Shown: in pieces, positions 43,465 through 51,697 of the stretch
How positions within the stretch are numbered: position 1 is the first letter of the stretch
Layout of the letters: each line of letters begins with the position of its first letter
Program-made: the position numbers and the translations under genes
From: CAYQUO01 sp964420835
GTDB taxonomy: Bacteria; Chloroflexota; Anaerolineae; Anaerolineales; Anaerolineaceae
DNA length: 64,000 bases
Assembly: GCA_964420835.1 (NCBI GenBank)
Contig: CAYQUO010000006.1
Coordinates: 104,554-168,553 of the forward strand
Reading direction: 5' to 3'
The notes under the pieces: generated by a model
Database searches by the model: none
Told to the model about the DNA's origin: nothing
Seen by the model: only the letters and a program-made list of their open reading frames with translations

Positions 43465-43491
43465 TTGGCACTCTCCCTTGCGGAGTGCTAA
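43465..43491 (-). promoter_or_regulatory. CIRCE element (HrcA operator) of groESL
   Basis: Minus strand TTAGCACTC, nine bases, then GAGTGCCAA: one change from the consensus inverted repeat. It lies just downstream of the groES promoter, in the 5' leader, where HrcA would repress at normal temperature. Confidence 0.93.
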
Positions 43492-43500
43492 TCCTCGTGA

Positions 43501-43529
43501 ATAATAACCAGCTTTCAATTGTACGTCAA
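43501..43529 (-). promoter_or_regulatory. Sigma-70-type promoter of groESL
   Basis: Minus strand TTGACG, a 17-bp spacer and TATTAT (43501-43506), placed immediately before the CIRCE operator. Confidence 0.8.
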
Positions 43530-43574
43530 GAGAAAGGGGATAATTCTAATAAATTATTTATACAAACCTTGGGG

Positions 43575-44903
43575 TTACTTGGAATATCCAAAAGACTGGC
43601 AGATGCGTTCTCCAGCCGTTACGATCTCCATGATCGTAACATCCTCCGGAAATCCCCGACGCACTTCTTGAAACACCTTCATCGCTTCTTCACAATAATT
43701 ATTGTTTGGCCTGTGCATCCCTGCCAGAACTGAACCATAGGTGAAGTAGTAAACCACACTGGTGCCGGAGAGGGGTAGCGCCTTGATCTCGATTGCAGGG
43801 TCGGTTATCGCATCACACAGGCGTACAGCACAACTTTCCTCCGCTGTACACCCGCGTACGGCACATTTCAGGGTCGGGATGGCACTTTCATAATTGCGGG
43901 CTTTGTAATATATCACCCCCAGTGAACCGTAGGTATCTTCATTGTACGGATCGATCTGTAAAGCCTTGCGTGTGTTAAGGGAAGCGGCAAAAAACTCCCC
44001 CATCTGAGAGTAGGTTTTCCCGATGGCAATGTATGGCAACGGGTCCTTTACTCCGATTTGATCATTAATTGCTGCTGCTCTGGCAAAATATTCCAGTGCA
44101 ATATCATACTGTTTCAACTGCCGGTAATTGACGCCAATGGATATGTATAAAAAAGTCAGGTTGGGGGTGATCTTGATCGCTTTTTTATATTCCTCGATGG
44201 CGGTTCCATATTCTCCCATTGTTTCGTTCAGGATCCCAGAGACACGATGGACATCCATCACCGTTGGGTCCCGCTCAATAGCCTGATTGATATATTGTTC
44301 CGCCTGCAGGTACTTCTGTTGGTCCAGCAATATCTCCGCATAATATACAAGTGCCAGGGTATTCTGGTTATTGATCTGTAGAGCCCTAACTGCCTCCTGC
44401 TCTGCTTCCACCAGCAGCCCTGCCGCCGCCTCCCCGGTCAGGTTGGGATCGGCATTCCAGTCCAGCACAAAGGCACGAATTGCATGAACGGTACTGTCAT
44501 CCGGTGCAAGTTCGAGCGCCTGGTCGATCGATTCTCTGGCTTCCTGCAACCGTGCCCGTTTTTGTTCGTCAGTGGTCATCAATGCTGAGGAATAGACCTG
44601 CATCTGCGCTATTTCAGAATACAACTGGGCATTCTGAGGATCGACCAAGGTTGCTTGCATCATCGCCTGGATCGCTTTCTCGAGGTTGCCTGCGTAAAAA
44701 TGAGTCTTTGCTTCAAGCACAAAAGAATCAGGAAGGCGGGTCGGAACAGGTGTGGGTGCAAAAGGTGATTTAATTTCCCCGCGCGCGAGAGAACGCAGCA
44801 CGAATGCACCGGCGATCAACAGGCCCAGCAATATCAATGCCCTGTTCGGGTTACTGCGCTGGGCGTTCCTTCGAAAGGTGATGTTCTTGCCACTCAGATT
44901 CAT
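43575..44903 (-). CDS. Membrane-anchored TPR-repeat protein
   Basis: About 442 residues. One N-terminal transmembrane segment (around residues 22-39, ALILLGLLIAGAFVL) is followed by a Thr/Pro linker and a chain of about eight TPR units, for example AIEEYKKAIKITPNL and AALNTRKALQIDP-like repeats. The C-terminal part holds cysteines (CAVRGCTAEESC) not seen in TPRs. It is a paralogue of the neighbouring gene, and both probably scaffold protein complexes outside the membrane. I choose the ATG at 44903; a TTG overlapping the upstream stop is an alternative, and neither has a good ribosome site. Confidence 0.85.
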   Translation of the reverse strand: MNLSGKNITFRRNAQRSNPNRALILLGLLIAGAFVLRSLARGEIKSPFAPTPVPTRLPDSFVLEAKTHFYAGNLEKAIQAMMQATLVDPQNAQLYSEIAQMQVYSSALMTTDEQKRARLQEARESIDQALELAPDDSTVHAIRAFVLDWNADPNLTGEAAAGLLVEAEQEAVRALQINNQNTLALVYYAEILLDQQKYLQAEQYINQAIERDPTVMDVHRVSGILNETMGEYGTAIEEYKKAIKITPNLTFLYISIGVNYRQLKQYDIALEYFARAAAINDQIGVKDPLPYIAIGKTYSQMGEFFAASLNTRKALQIDPYNEDTYGSLGVIYYKARNYESAIPTLKCAVRGCTAEESCAVRLCDAITDPAIEIKALPLSGTSVVYYFTYGSVLAGMHRPNNNYCEEAMKVFQEVRRGFPEDVTIMEIVTAGERICQSFGYSK

Positions 44904-44914
44904 CGGATATTCGG

Positions 44915-46213
44915 TCAAGGGTTTGCGGTTGGCGTAATCTCAGGCTGTGGTGTCTCGCTGGCCAATGGCAATGGCAATGTTGCTGTGGGGGGGTTTTTTG
45001 CAACCTCTCTGCAGATATTGACAACCTCACCCGCATTGTACACAGCCGTCTCATCATCAGGCAGGGCCTGCTGGATAAGCCGTGCCACCTGCAAACCTTC
45101 ATTGCATTCCGCCTTGCGCGCCAATGCCAACCCATACAGGGAATAATATTCCGGAACCCTGCCGGTACCACTGATTGGGATCCCCTCAACCACTTTTCCA
45201 TCCTCGCTAAGCCCTCCCTGAATGGCAGTTCGCAGCGCGTTCACGGATTCTGTGTATTGGCGGTTGCGATAATACATCGTCCCCAGGTTGCCATACAGGA
45301 AAGGATCCACCGGGTCAGCCTTGACAGCCTGCTCGGCGAACTGGATGGCTTTGGCGAATTCTCCCACGGTTGCATAAGTTCGCGAAGAATATAACAAAGG
45401 GACAGGGTCAGTGGGGTTTAATGCATTGGCTCGGTTGAATTCTTGTACAGCCTTGTCGTACAACTCCAGCGCTCGATAATTCCTTCCAAGTGCCAGATGA
45501 AGGTCGGAAATGTTGGGGTTTTTGGCTACAGCAGCCTCAAATTCCCTCATGGCATCTTCGTAGTTGGCTGTTGCTTCAAGCACCAGCCCCCTCGCCCGAT
45601 GGGTTTCCAATGCATTGGGGTCAAGTTCTTGCGCTTTGCGGGAAGCATTTACAGCCTCATCCAGCGTGTTCAGGTCGCCCTGGCCTGCCTGGTTTTGTGC
45701 CAGCAGCACTTCTGCAAGACAGGCATAAGCGACCACATTGTTCGGATCGAGCTCCAGCGCTCGATTCAAAGAGGCAATCGCATCCAGGTAAGCCCCTTGG
45801 AATCCCTGTGCCCAGCCAAGCAAAGCGTGCGCAGTGGAATTATTATTGTTCAGTAAAAGGGCATCCTGGGCGTTGACGACTGCTTCAGCATAATTGCCCA
45901 TGTAAATATATAAACGGGCCATTGCAACGTATAGGGATGCATCCCGGGGGCTCGAACGGACAGCCTGGGCATACAATTCAATGGCTGACGACATCTTACC
46001 TTCGGCGAGCTGGTTTTCAGCCTCACTGACAAAAGATTCGGCAGAGCGTGTGGGGGTAGGTGTGTTAATGAATAACGGTGGAGTTACTGGTACAACCACC
46101 TGATTAAAATAGAGCGCTGCCCCAATAAGCACCAGAAGAACGATGATCCTCCATGGATTCGTCTTGGTGGTTCGACGCTGTTTATAGCGGAATTTGCTTC
46201 CTTTCAGGTACAT
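44915..46213 (-). CDS. Membrane-anchored TPR-repeat protein (paralogue)
   Basis: A 432-residue protein with a basic N-terminus (KFRYKQRR), one transmembrane helix around residues 23-40, an NTPTPTRS linker and about eight TPR units (AIASLNRALELDPNN, AVQEFNRANALNPTD, AIQFAEQAVKADP). It ends in a Pro/Thr-rich tail. The order and spacing of repeats match the downstream paralogue, so the pair arose by duplication. The ATG lies about 9 bp after a -10 box, suggesting a leaderless or nearly leaderless mRNA. Confidence 0.87.
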   Translation of the reverse strand: MYLKGSKFRYKQRRTTKTNPWRIIVLLVLIGAALYFNQVVVPVTPPLFINTPTPTRSAESFVSEAENQLAEGKMSSAIELYAQAVRSSPRDASLYVAMARLYIYMGNYAEAVVNAQDALLLNNNNSTAHALLGWAQGFQGAYLDAIASLNRALELDPNNVVAYACLAEVLLAQNQAGQGDLNTLDEAVNASRKAQELDPNALETHRARGLVLEATANYEDAMREFEAAVAKNPNISDLHLALGRNYRALELYDKAVQEFNRANALNPTDPVPLLYSSRTYATVGEFAKAIQFAEQAVKADPVDPFLYGNLGTMYYRNRQYTESVNALRTAIQGGLSEDGKVVEGIPISGTGRVPEYYSLYGLALARKAECNEGLQVARLIQQALPDDETAVYNAGEVVNICREVAKNPPTATLPLPLASETPQPEITPTANP

Positions 46214-46222
46214 CTCATTTGC

Positions 46223-46252
46223 ATCTTACCATCCCCTGAAAGTGGACGTCAA
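46223..46252 (-). promoter_or_regulatory. Promoter of the TPR gene pair
   Basis: Minus strand TTGACG, an 18-bp spacer and TAAGAT (46223-46228). The ATG starts 9 bp after the -10 box and no Shine-Dalgarno site fits between, so the transcript would be almost leaderless. Confidence 0.6.
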
Positions 46253-46327
46253 GATGGGGGTGGGGGTATCTGATCCGGCATTAATACCTGATTCCTGGTG
46301 TTACCTTCCTGTCGTTGGAGATTAGCG

Positions 46328-47530
46328 TCACCTGTCGGATAGGCGACCCCTCACCAATTGTTCATCCCCCGCCATACCGTTACCCCTTGTCAAGGATTCA
46401 ACTCCGGTGTCCATCCTTCCGACAAAGCCAGCGATCAATTCAGCCATCTTAGGACCGACTTGCTTGATCCGCTGCAGTCCCTTCACCCCCATCAGCTGGA
46501 CCACCTGCCGGATATCCTGCTCAAGGTCGTCAACCGCCCAGGCTGCCCTCCGGTATGACCAGGTTTCGTGTGGGAACCTGCCTTCCAGTTCACACCGGTA
46601 GGCTTCATCAGCTAGGAATTCAGCCACTTGTTTGTTACATGCTTTTCTATCATCCGGAAGGATGGGTCTTGGTATCCTGTCCCGAATCCCAAATTTTAGG
46701 CAGAGGTTGCGTACAGTGACGCCCAGTTCCCGCCCGGCACTGCTCCCCGGCGTGTACCGTCCTCCTGTATACAATTCCTGGTATGTCTTCACCAGGCTCG
46801 GAGCGGTCTTCTGCAGGACCTGCAGGAAGAAGCGACTTTGCTGGTCGGAAAGGGTCAGCCCGCTGGCCAGGACGAATTTCCCTCCATGCCCGGCTGTCCA
46901 GCGGACGACGGATTCCAGGCTGGACTCATCGTCACAGAGCCCAGGCAACGCCGGCATCAGGCAGGTTCCGGTCAGGATACCGTGACGAGCAATTTCCTCC
47001 ATGGCGGTAAAACGCTCCTCTGGCGGGGGCGCCAGGCCCTCCAGCTGTCCCACTTCGCCTGCATGCTTCGACTCAGGGGTGTGGATCGCACTGAAGGCCA
47101 CCACCACCGCCCCGGTCACCTTTTGTAGCTCATCCAGCAGGTCGAGGTCTCTTACCACCAGCGGCGACCGTTCAAGGATGAATACCGGGAAACCAAGCTC
47201 GCAGCAGACCTCTAGCATCCGGCGGGAGAGCCGGAATTTCCTTTCCGCCGGCTGATAATCGCCGGTGAACAGCAGGTCCCTCGAGATTTTACCCAATGCA
47301 CTCCGCAGCAGATCACCCGCATTTTCCTTTACCTGAATTATCCTGGAAAAGTCATCCACGTCCTCGTAGGGGGAATATTTCTGCTCCCGGCAATAACAGA
47401 AAGCACAGCCGTGCTGGCAGCCTTTATACGGGTAGGCGCTGTAACGTGACCAGAACCAGTGGTCGGCATGCCTGGCCTTGTTGAGAATGGTCTTCGGCCG
47501 GTAAGTGACAAATTCAGTTTTCCGGTCCAT
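46328..47530 (-). CDS. SplB-like radical SAM protein with C-terminal helix-hairpin-helix domain
   Basis: A 400-residue protein. The radical SAM cluster motif CxxxCxxC appears in GCQHGCAFCYC near residue 38, in the Rv2578c/spore-photolyase-like form that follows YPYKGC. Barrel motifs LLFTGDYQPAE and VVVAFSAIHT follow. Residues about 315-370 (YRRAAWAVDDLEQDI to GPKMAELIAGFV) look like the helix-hairpin-helix DNA-binding region of PolX-type polymerases. The ATG at 47530 overlaps the AlkD-like gene stop by 17 bp, so the two are coupled. A DNA-repair role is likely; whether it reverses a photoproduct is not known. Confidence 0.85.
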   Translation of the reverse strand: MDRKTEFVTYRPKTILNKARHADHWFWSRYSAYPYKGCQHGCAFCYCREQKYSPYEDVDDFSRIIQVKENAGDLLRSALGKISRDLLFTGDYQPAERKFRLSRRMLEVCCELGFPVFILERSPLVVRDLDLLDELQKVTGAVVVAFSAIHTPESKHAGEVGQLEGLAPPPEERFTAMEEIARHGILTGTCLMPALPGLCDDESSLESVVRWTAGHGGKFVLASGLTLSDQQSRFFLQVLQKTAPSLVKTYQELYTGGRYTPGSSAGRELGVTVRNLCLKFGIRDRIPRPILPDDRKACNKQVAEFLADEAYRCELEGRFPHETWSYRRAAWAVDDLEQDIRQVVQLMGVKGLQRIKQVGPKMAELIAGFVGRMDTGVESLTRGNGMAGDEQLVRGRLSDR

Positions 47531-48050
47531 CAGTTAACCAGCCTGTCTCCTGCCTGGAATGATCGGGAAGGAAGGTGTAAGCTTTCCTCAGCATCAAGGC
47601 CCTGGGCGCCCTGTTGTTGTCCATTTGTTCCTGCAACCACCCTGCCACCTGCCTGGGATAATAGCGGCCGAGTGTTTTCAAGCCCCACCCAATTCCTTTC
47701 AAGGCATCCTTCTCGCGCTCCTCGAAAAGGGGTTCCAGGAAGGCGAGCAAGCACTGTACCCCTTCCCGGCACTCTGGTCTCCCATGCGCCTGCTTGGCCC
47801 AGTTATGCACGGCCACACCGCAGGCCCTGCGCACCCAGCGGTTAATGGATTGCACCCAATCTTGCATGGGTTTAAGTGCACTCTCCATCTCCTGCCGAAG
47901 CGCCGCCCCGGCAACGCGCTCCGCCAGAGTGTCCGTTGCGTACCAGGTGTCAGCTAATTCGATCATACTCTTGCATCGTTCCAGTATTCCTTCCTGGTCA
48001 GCCGGCAACCGTTTGCGTAAAGCAGAGGCAATGACCACCCAGCCCCCCAT
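47514..48050 (-). CDS. AlkD-like HEAT-repeat DNA alkylation repair protein (start uncertain)
   Basis: At least 178 residues of all-helical HEAT repeats; MQDWVQSINRWVRRACGVAVHNWAKQ near residue 62 onward and the following helices resemble AlkD-type DNA glycosylases. The first ATG is at 48050, but the same frame stays open to a TAG at 48234-48236. Those extra 61 codons encode protein-like HEAT sequence (for example YRILEPVL and FILDRFLAQIASERT) that would bring the length to about 239, normal for AlkD. No ATG, GTG or TTG exists in that stretch, so the gene may have a rare start codon, lost its start, or be 5'-damaged. It overlaps the radical SAM gene. Confidence 0.7.
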   Translation of the reverse strand: MGGWVVIASALRKRLPADQEGILERCKSMIELADTWYATDTLAERVAGAALRQEMESALKPMQDWVQSINRWVRRACGVAVHNWAKQAHGRPECREGVQCLLAFLEPLFEEREKDALKGIGWGLKTLGRYYPRQVAGWLQEQMDNNRAPRALMLRKAYTFLPDHSRQETGWLTDGPEN

Positions 48051-48312
48051 GGTTCTTTCACTTGCTATCTGCGCCAGAAAACGGTCAAGGATGAAAGGGT
48101 CTGCTTCTCCAACCCGGTACCCTATCTCATCCAGCAGCCTGAAGGAGATTTTGGTGTGAAGGACAGGCTCCAGGATGCGATAACCTTCAACAAGGTTGCC
48201 AGCCTTGAGATAGGCATTTATTTCTTTGCCTGCCTACCTTGCATCGCTTGTTCTCATCTTGTCCACCCATCTGGACTTATTTCATTATATTTACATCCAC
48301 CTTCCAGTGCAA

Positions 48313-48341
48313 TAGACTCTCTTGTTGATATCATGTACAAT
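48313..48341 (+). promoter_or_regulatory. Promoter of trmD, probably giving a leaderless mRNA
   Basis: TAGACT, a 17-bp spacer and TACAAT (48336-48341). The trmD ATG at 48348 begins 7 bp after the -10 box, at the expected transcription start. Confidence 0.5.
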
Positions 48342-48347
48342 TTCGGT

Positions 48348-49103
48348 ATGCTTTTTGATATTTTCACCCTCTTCCCCGAAGTCTTCCAGCCCTACCTTCA
48401 GAGCAGCATCCTGCAACGTGCGGCAGAAAACGGCCACTTGGAGGTAAAACTCCATAATATCCGCGACTGGACGAAAGACCGGCACCATGTCACGGATGAT
48501 GCTCCCTACGGCGGCGGTGGTGGAATGGTAATGAAACCCGGCCCGGTTTTCAGCGCAGTTGAAAGTGTCCTTGGCTGTCCACTCAAATGTCCGTTGATCC
48601 TTCTCACCCCCCAGGGGCGGACCTTCAACCATCGGGTGGCCGCCGACCTTGCCGCACATCCGCACCTTGCCCTGCTGTGTGGTCACTACGAAGGAGTTGA
48701 TGAGCGCATCCGCGAACACCTGGTGACAGACGAGATCTCCATCGGTGATTTCGTCCTCACTGGTGGCGAACTGCCCGCCCTGGTCCTCGTCGATGCTCTG
48801 ATTCGCCTGGTTCCTGGAGTCCTCGGCGATCCGGAGGGTTCGACAGATGATTCTCATGCCAGCGGTCTCCTGGAATACCCGCATTACACCCGCCCGGATG
48901 AATTCAGAGGCTGGAAGGTCCCGCAGGTCCTGCTGTCCGGAAATCATGCTGCCATCAACCGCTGGCGCCGGGAACAGGCTCTCCTTCGCACATGGCAGCG
49001 GCGGCCCGACCTGCTTGCAAAGGCAGACCTTACCCGGACAGACCGGGAGTTCCTGGATAAACTGCAAGATCAACTACAGGCCGAAGAAGAACACAACCAA
49101 TAA
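48348..49103 (+). CDS. trmD: tRNA (guanine37-N1)-methyltransferase TrmD
   Basis: A 251-residue SPOUT-class methyltransferase that makes m1G37 in tRNAs reading CNN/CGG-type codons. MLFDIFTLFPEVF is the canonical start, APYGGGGGMVM near residue 50, LLCGHYEGVDERI near 110 and SIGDFVLTGGELPAL near 130 form the knotted SAM site, and DSHASGLLEYPHYTRP follows. The ATG at 48348 (or one five codons upstream) has no ribosome site but follows a promoter by the spacing of a leaderless message. trmD usually sits with rpsP, rimM and rplS; those are absent here. Confidence 0.96.
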   Translation: MLFDIFTLFPEVFQPYLQSSILQRAAENGHLEVKLHNIRDWTKDRHHVTDDAPYGGGGGMVMKPGPVFSAVESVLGCPLKCPLILLTPQGRTFNHRVAADLAAHPHLALLCGHYEGVDERIREHLVTDEISIGDFVLTGGELPALVLVDALIRLVPGVLGDPEGSTDDSHASGLLEYPHYTRPDEFRGWKVPQVLLSGNHAAINRWRREQALLRTWQRRPDLLAKADLTRTDREFLDKLQDQLQAEEEHNQ

Positions 49104-49129
49104 TTAGTTCACCAAAAAGGAGTATCCCA

Positions 49130-50425
49130 TTGACCAACCGTGCATTCCCATGGAAGAGAACATTTCTGCTTGGTTTCGGATTTTTAGGGATCAGTATCAT
49201 CTGGCCGGTGTTCAACCAGTACATCCCCATATTCCTTCAGGCAGGCAACCCGGAATTTAACCGCCAGCTTCTTGCCGAGGGACGGAGGATACCCGATGTG
49301 GTCGGGTTTGGTTTAAGCCCAAGCCTGGCGCTTTTTATAATGACCTGGGATAACCTGATCAATATTTTTGTTCAGCCCTGGGTGGGGGAAAGAAGCGACC
49401 GCACCTGGAACCGCTTTGGCCGCAGGAAGAGTTGGATCCTCATCGGTGTACCGATCGCCATGCTCGGTTTTGTGGCCATCCCCCTGGCACAAACCGTGAT
49501 CGCCATAATGGTTTTCATCCTTATAACCAACTTTGGCATGGCCCTGTTCCGTTCCCCCACCATAGCCTGGCTGGGCGACCTTTTTCAGCCGGCGGAACGC
49601 AGCAAAGCCAACGGCGTCATAAACCTGATGGGCGGCCTGGGTGGATTACTGGCTTATTTCGTCGGGGGCATCCTGTTCAACAATCTGGGCCGGTCAGCTC
49701 CGTTTATCGCCGGCGCCCTGGCCATGGCGGTTGCACTCCTGGTTGCAGTGCTTTTTGTTCGCGAACCTCGCACCCTCGGATCTGAGCAGGAGGATCCCAC
49801 GCGAGAGGTGCAGAAGGGTGTATTCCAGAATGTAAAAACCGTCCTGGCTGAACGGGAACGAAGTGGCCTCTTTGTTTTGATCGCCATCCTTCTTTGGTTT
49901 ATTGCCTTCAACGCGGTCGAGACAGGGCTTTCCTCCTTCGCCGTTTTCACGCTGGGGATCTCCCCGGGATCCGCTTCCATCTATGCCTCCGCCGTAACCC
50001 TCTCCTTCCTTGCCTTTTCAGTTCCATCCGGCTTGATTGCTGCACGGTTGGGTCGACGACAGACCATCCGCATTGGCCTTGCAGGGCTGACTGTTACCTT
50101 CCTGGCCGGATATTTTTTCATCCAGAATGTGCCAACCTTCCTGGCAGCCTTGGTCTTGGTCGGATTCTTGTGGGCCCTGGTGAACGTGAACAGCCTGCCT
50201 TTGGTTTATGACTATGGTGATGAGAGCCGAACAGGTGCCTTTACAGGACTGTATTATTTCTCTTCCCAAACCGCTGCCGTGGTTGGCCCCACCCTGGGTG
50301 GCATTCTGGTGGACCTGCTCGGCAACCAATATCGCTGGCTTTTTATTTTTAGCACGGTTTTTATGGCACTGGCCTGGCTGGTGATGGGCAGGGTGAAGGC
50401 CAAAGCACAAAAAATGCTTGCATGA
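49130..50425 (+). CDS. MFS transporter (SLC45/sugar-cation symporter-like)
   Basis: A 431-residue polytopic membrane protein with about twelve hydrophobic segments. WVGERSDRTWNRFGRRKSWI near residue 85 is the A-motif between helices 2 and 3 in the GPH/SLC45-like form, and the symmetric loop in the second half reads ARLGRRQTIRIG. FRSPTIAWLGDLF and YYFSSQTAAVVGPTLGG resemble this branch. The start is TTG at 49130 with AAGGAG 8 bp upstream. Substrate is probably a sugar or other small organic solute. It follows trmD by 26 bp and may share its transcript. Confidence 0.86.
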   Translation: MTNRAFPWKRTFLLGFGFLGISIIWPVFNQYIPIFLQAGNPEFNRQLLAEGRRIPDVVGFGLSPSLALFIMTWDNLINIFVQPWVGERSDRTWNRFGRRKSWILIGVPIAMLGFVAIPLAQTVIAIMVFILITNFGMALFRSPTIAWLGDLFQPAERSKANGVINLMGGLGGLLAYFVGGILFNNLGRSAPFIAGALAMAVALLVAVLFVREPRTLGSEQEDPTREVQKGVFQNVKTVLAERERSGLFVLIAILLWFIAFNAVETGLSSFAVFTLGISPGSASIYASAVTLSFLAFSVPSGLIAARLGRRQTIRIGLAGLTVTFLAGYFFIQNVPTFLAALVLVGFLWALVNVNSLPLVYDYGDESRTGAFTGLYYFSSQTAAVVGPTLGGILVDLLGNQYRWLFIFSTVFMALAWLVMGRVKAKAQKMLA

Positions 50426-50446
50426 GGCATTGATTCTGTGTATACT
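50418..50446 (+). promoter_or_regulatory. Probable promoter of the second BMP importer operon
   Basis: TATACT (50441-50446) with a weak TTGCAT 17 bp upstream, about 80 bp before the lipoprotein ATG. It overlaps the end of the MFS gene. Confidence 0.4.
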
Positions 50447-50526
50447 CTAATTATGAGCGGGAGGGTAATTTCTATGTTTCCTCCAAAAATCCAAATTTTT
50501 TCATTCCATACCATGAGGAGAAAAAA

Positions 50527-51576
50527 ATGAAAAAACTACCTGTTGTTTTGGCTGTTGTGATCGTCCTTGCCCTGATGCTGGCAGCCTGCCAGCCGGCAGC
50601 CGCACCAGCCGCTGCACCTGCCGCTGCCAAAAAGATCTGCCAGGTGACCGATGTTGGCGGCATTGATGACAAGTCATTTAATGCCTTGGCCTGGGAAGGT
50701 CTTGAAAGGGCAAAACAGGATCTGGGCGTCGAGATAAAATACCTCGAATCACAACAACAAGCCGACTACGAAGTCAACATGAATGCTTTCGTGGAGGAAA
50801 AATGTGACCTTATCACCCCGATCGGTTTCCTCCTTGCCGATGCAACCGCCAAAGTTGCCGAAGCCAATCCCAATTCGAAATTCGCCATTGTTGATGTCGA
50901 CTATCTGACGCAGCCCAATGTCCGAGGCAACGCCACCAAGATCGATCAGGCCACCTTCCTGGCTGGTTATCTGGCTGCCGGGATGAGCAAGACCGGCAAG
51001 GTCGGTACTTATGTCGGCATCCTCTTCCCCGCCACCCAGGCCTTCATGGACGGCTACGCCATGGGCGTGGAATATTACAACAAGGTTAAGGGCACCAACG
51101 TGGAAGTCCTGGGCTGGGACCTTGAAACACAGAAGGGGCTTGAGGTCGGGAATTTCGAAAGTTTGGATGACGGCCGCGCCCTGGGCGAGCAACTCCTGGA
51201 CGAAGGTGCTGATGTCATCCTCCCGGTTGCCGGCCCTGTTGGCTTGGGCACCCTGGCCGTACTGGCTGAAAGGAAAACCGGTCTGCTGGTCGGCGTGGAT
51301 CAGGACTGGGCGGTTGCCAACCCCGACAAGGCTGACTATGTCCTTGCCAGCGCTCTTAAGAAGATTGATGTCTTCGTTTACGACAGTGTCAAGCAGGTCC
51401 TTGATGGCACCTTCAAGGGAGGAGAGGCTTATGTCCTCACCCTGGAAAACAACGGCACTGGCCTTGGCTACGGAAGCAAGTGGGAGAGCCAGGTTCCTGC
51501 AGAGTTAAAGGCAGAGGTTGAAGGCCTCATCCCGAAGATCATCTCGGGTGAGATCGCCACCATTCCTGCCCGATAA
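50527..51576 (+). CDS. BMP-family substrate-binding lipoprotein (second importer)
   Basis: A 349-residue binding protein. MKKLPVVLAVVIVLALMLAAC is a lipoprotein signal with an LAAC lipobox, then a short Pro/Ala tether. CQVTDVGGIDDKSFN is the classical BmpA/PnrA opening, whose Asp contacts the nucleoside base, followed by KIDQATFLAGYLAA and PVAGPVGLGTL. It is a more typical PnrA-like protein than the one at 24023. The ribosome site GAGGAGAAAAAA is nearly identical to that of the other BMP gene. Purine or pyrimidine nucleosides are the likely ligand. Confidence 0.93.
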   Translation: MKKLPVVLAVVIVLALMLAACQPAAAPAAAPAAAKKICQVTDVGGIDDKSFNALAWEGLERAKQDLGVEIKYLESQQQADYEVNMNAFVEEKCDLITPIGFLLADATAKVAEANPNSKFAIVDVDYLTQPNVRGNATKIDQATFLAGYLAAGMSKTGKVGTYVGILFPATQAFMDGYAMGVEYYNKVKGTNVEVLGWDLETQKGLEVGNFESLDDGRALGEQLLDEGADVILPVAGPVGLGTLAVLAERKTGLLVGVDQDWAVANPDKADYVLASALKKIDVFVYDSVKQVLDGTFKGGEAYVLTLENNGTGLGYGSKWESQVPAELKAEVEGLIPKIISGEIATIPAR

Positions 51577-51596
51577 TTTTTTCCATCAACCATGAA

Positions 51597-51632
51597 AATC
51601 AGGGCCTGGCAATCTTTTGCCCGGCTCTGATT
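51597..51632 (+). terminator. Intercistronic hairpin between BMP lipoprotein and ABC genes
   Basis: A 16-bp imperfect stem (AATCAGGGCC... with ...GGCTCTGATT, two mismatch/wobble positions) with a TCTT loop, 20 bp after the lipoprotein stop. It is followed by an AT-rich stretch but only a short T tract, so partial termination is likely. The same placement is seen in the other BMP operon. Confidence 0.6.
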
Positions 51633-51697
51633 ATTTAACTTCATTTCAATATGGTAAAATCTTTATGCCGTTACAAATTCTGACTGGAGAGGGAAAA

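Noticed and set aside
48291..49073. A 260-codon open frame on the minus strand
   Set aside because: Antisense shadow of trmD, which has all of its conserved motifs.
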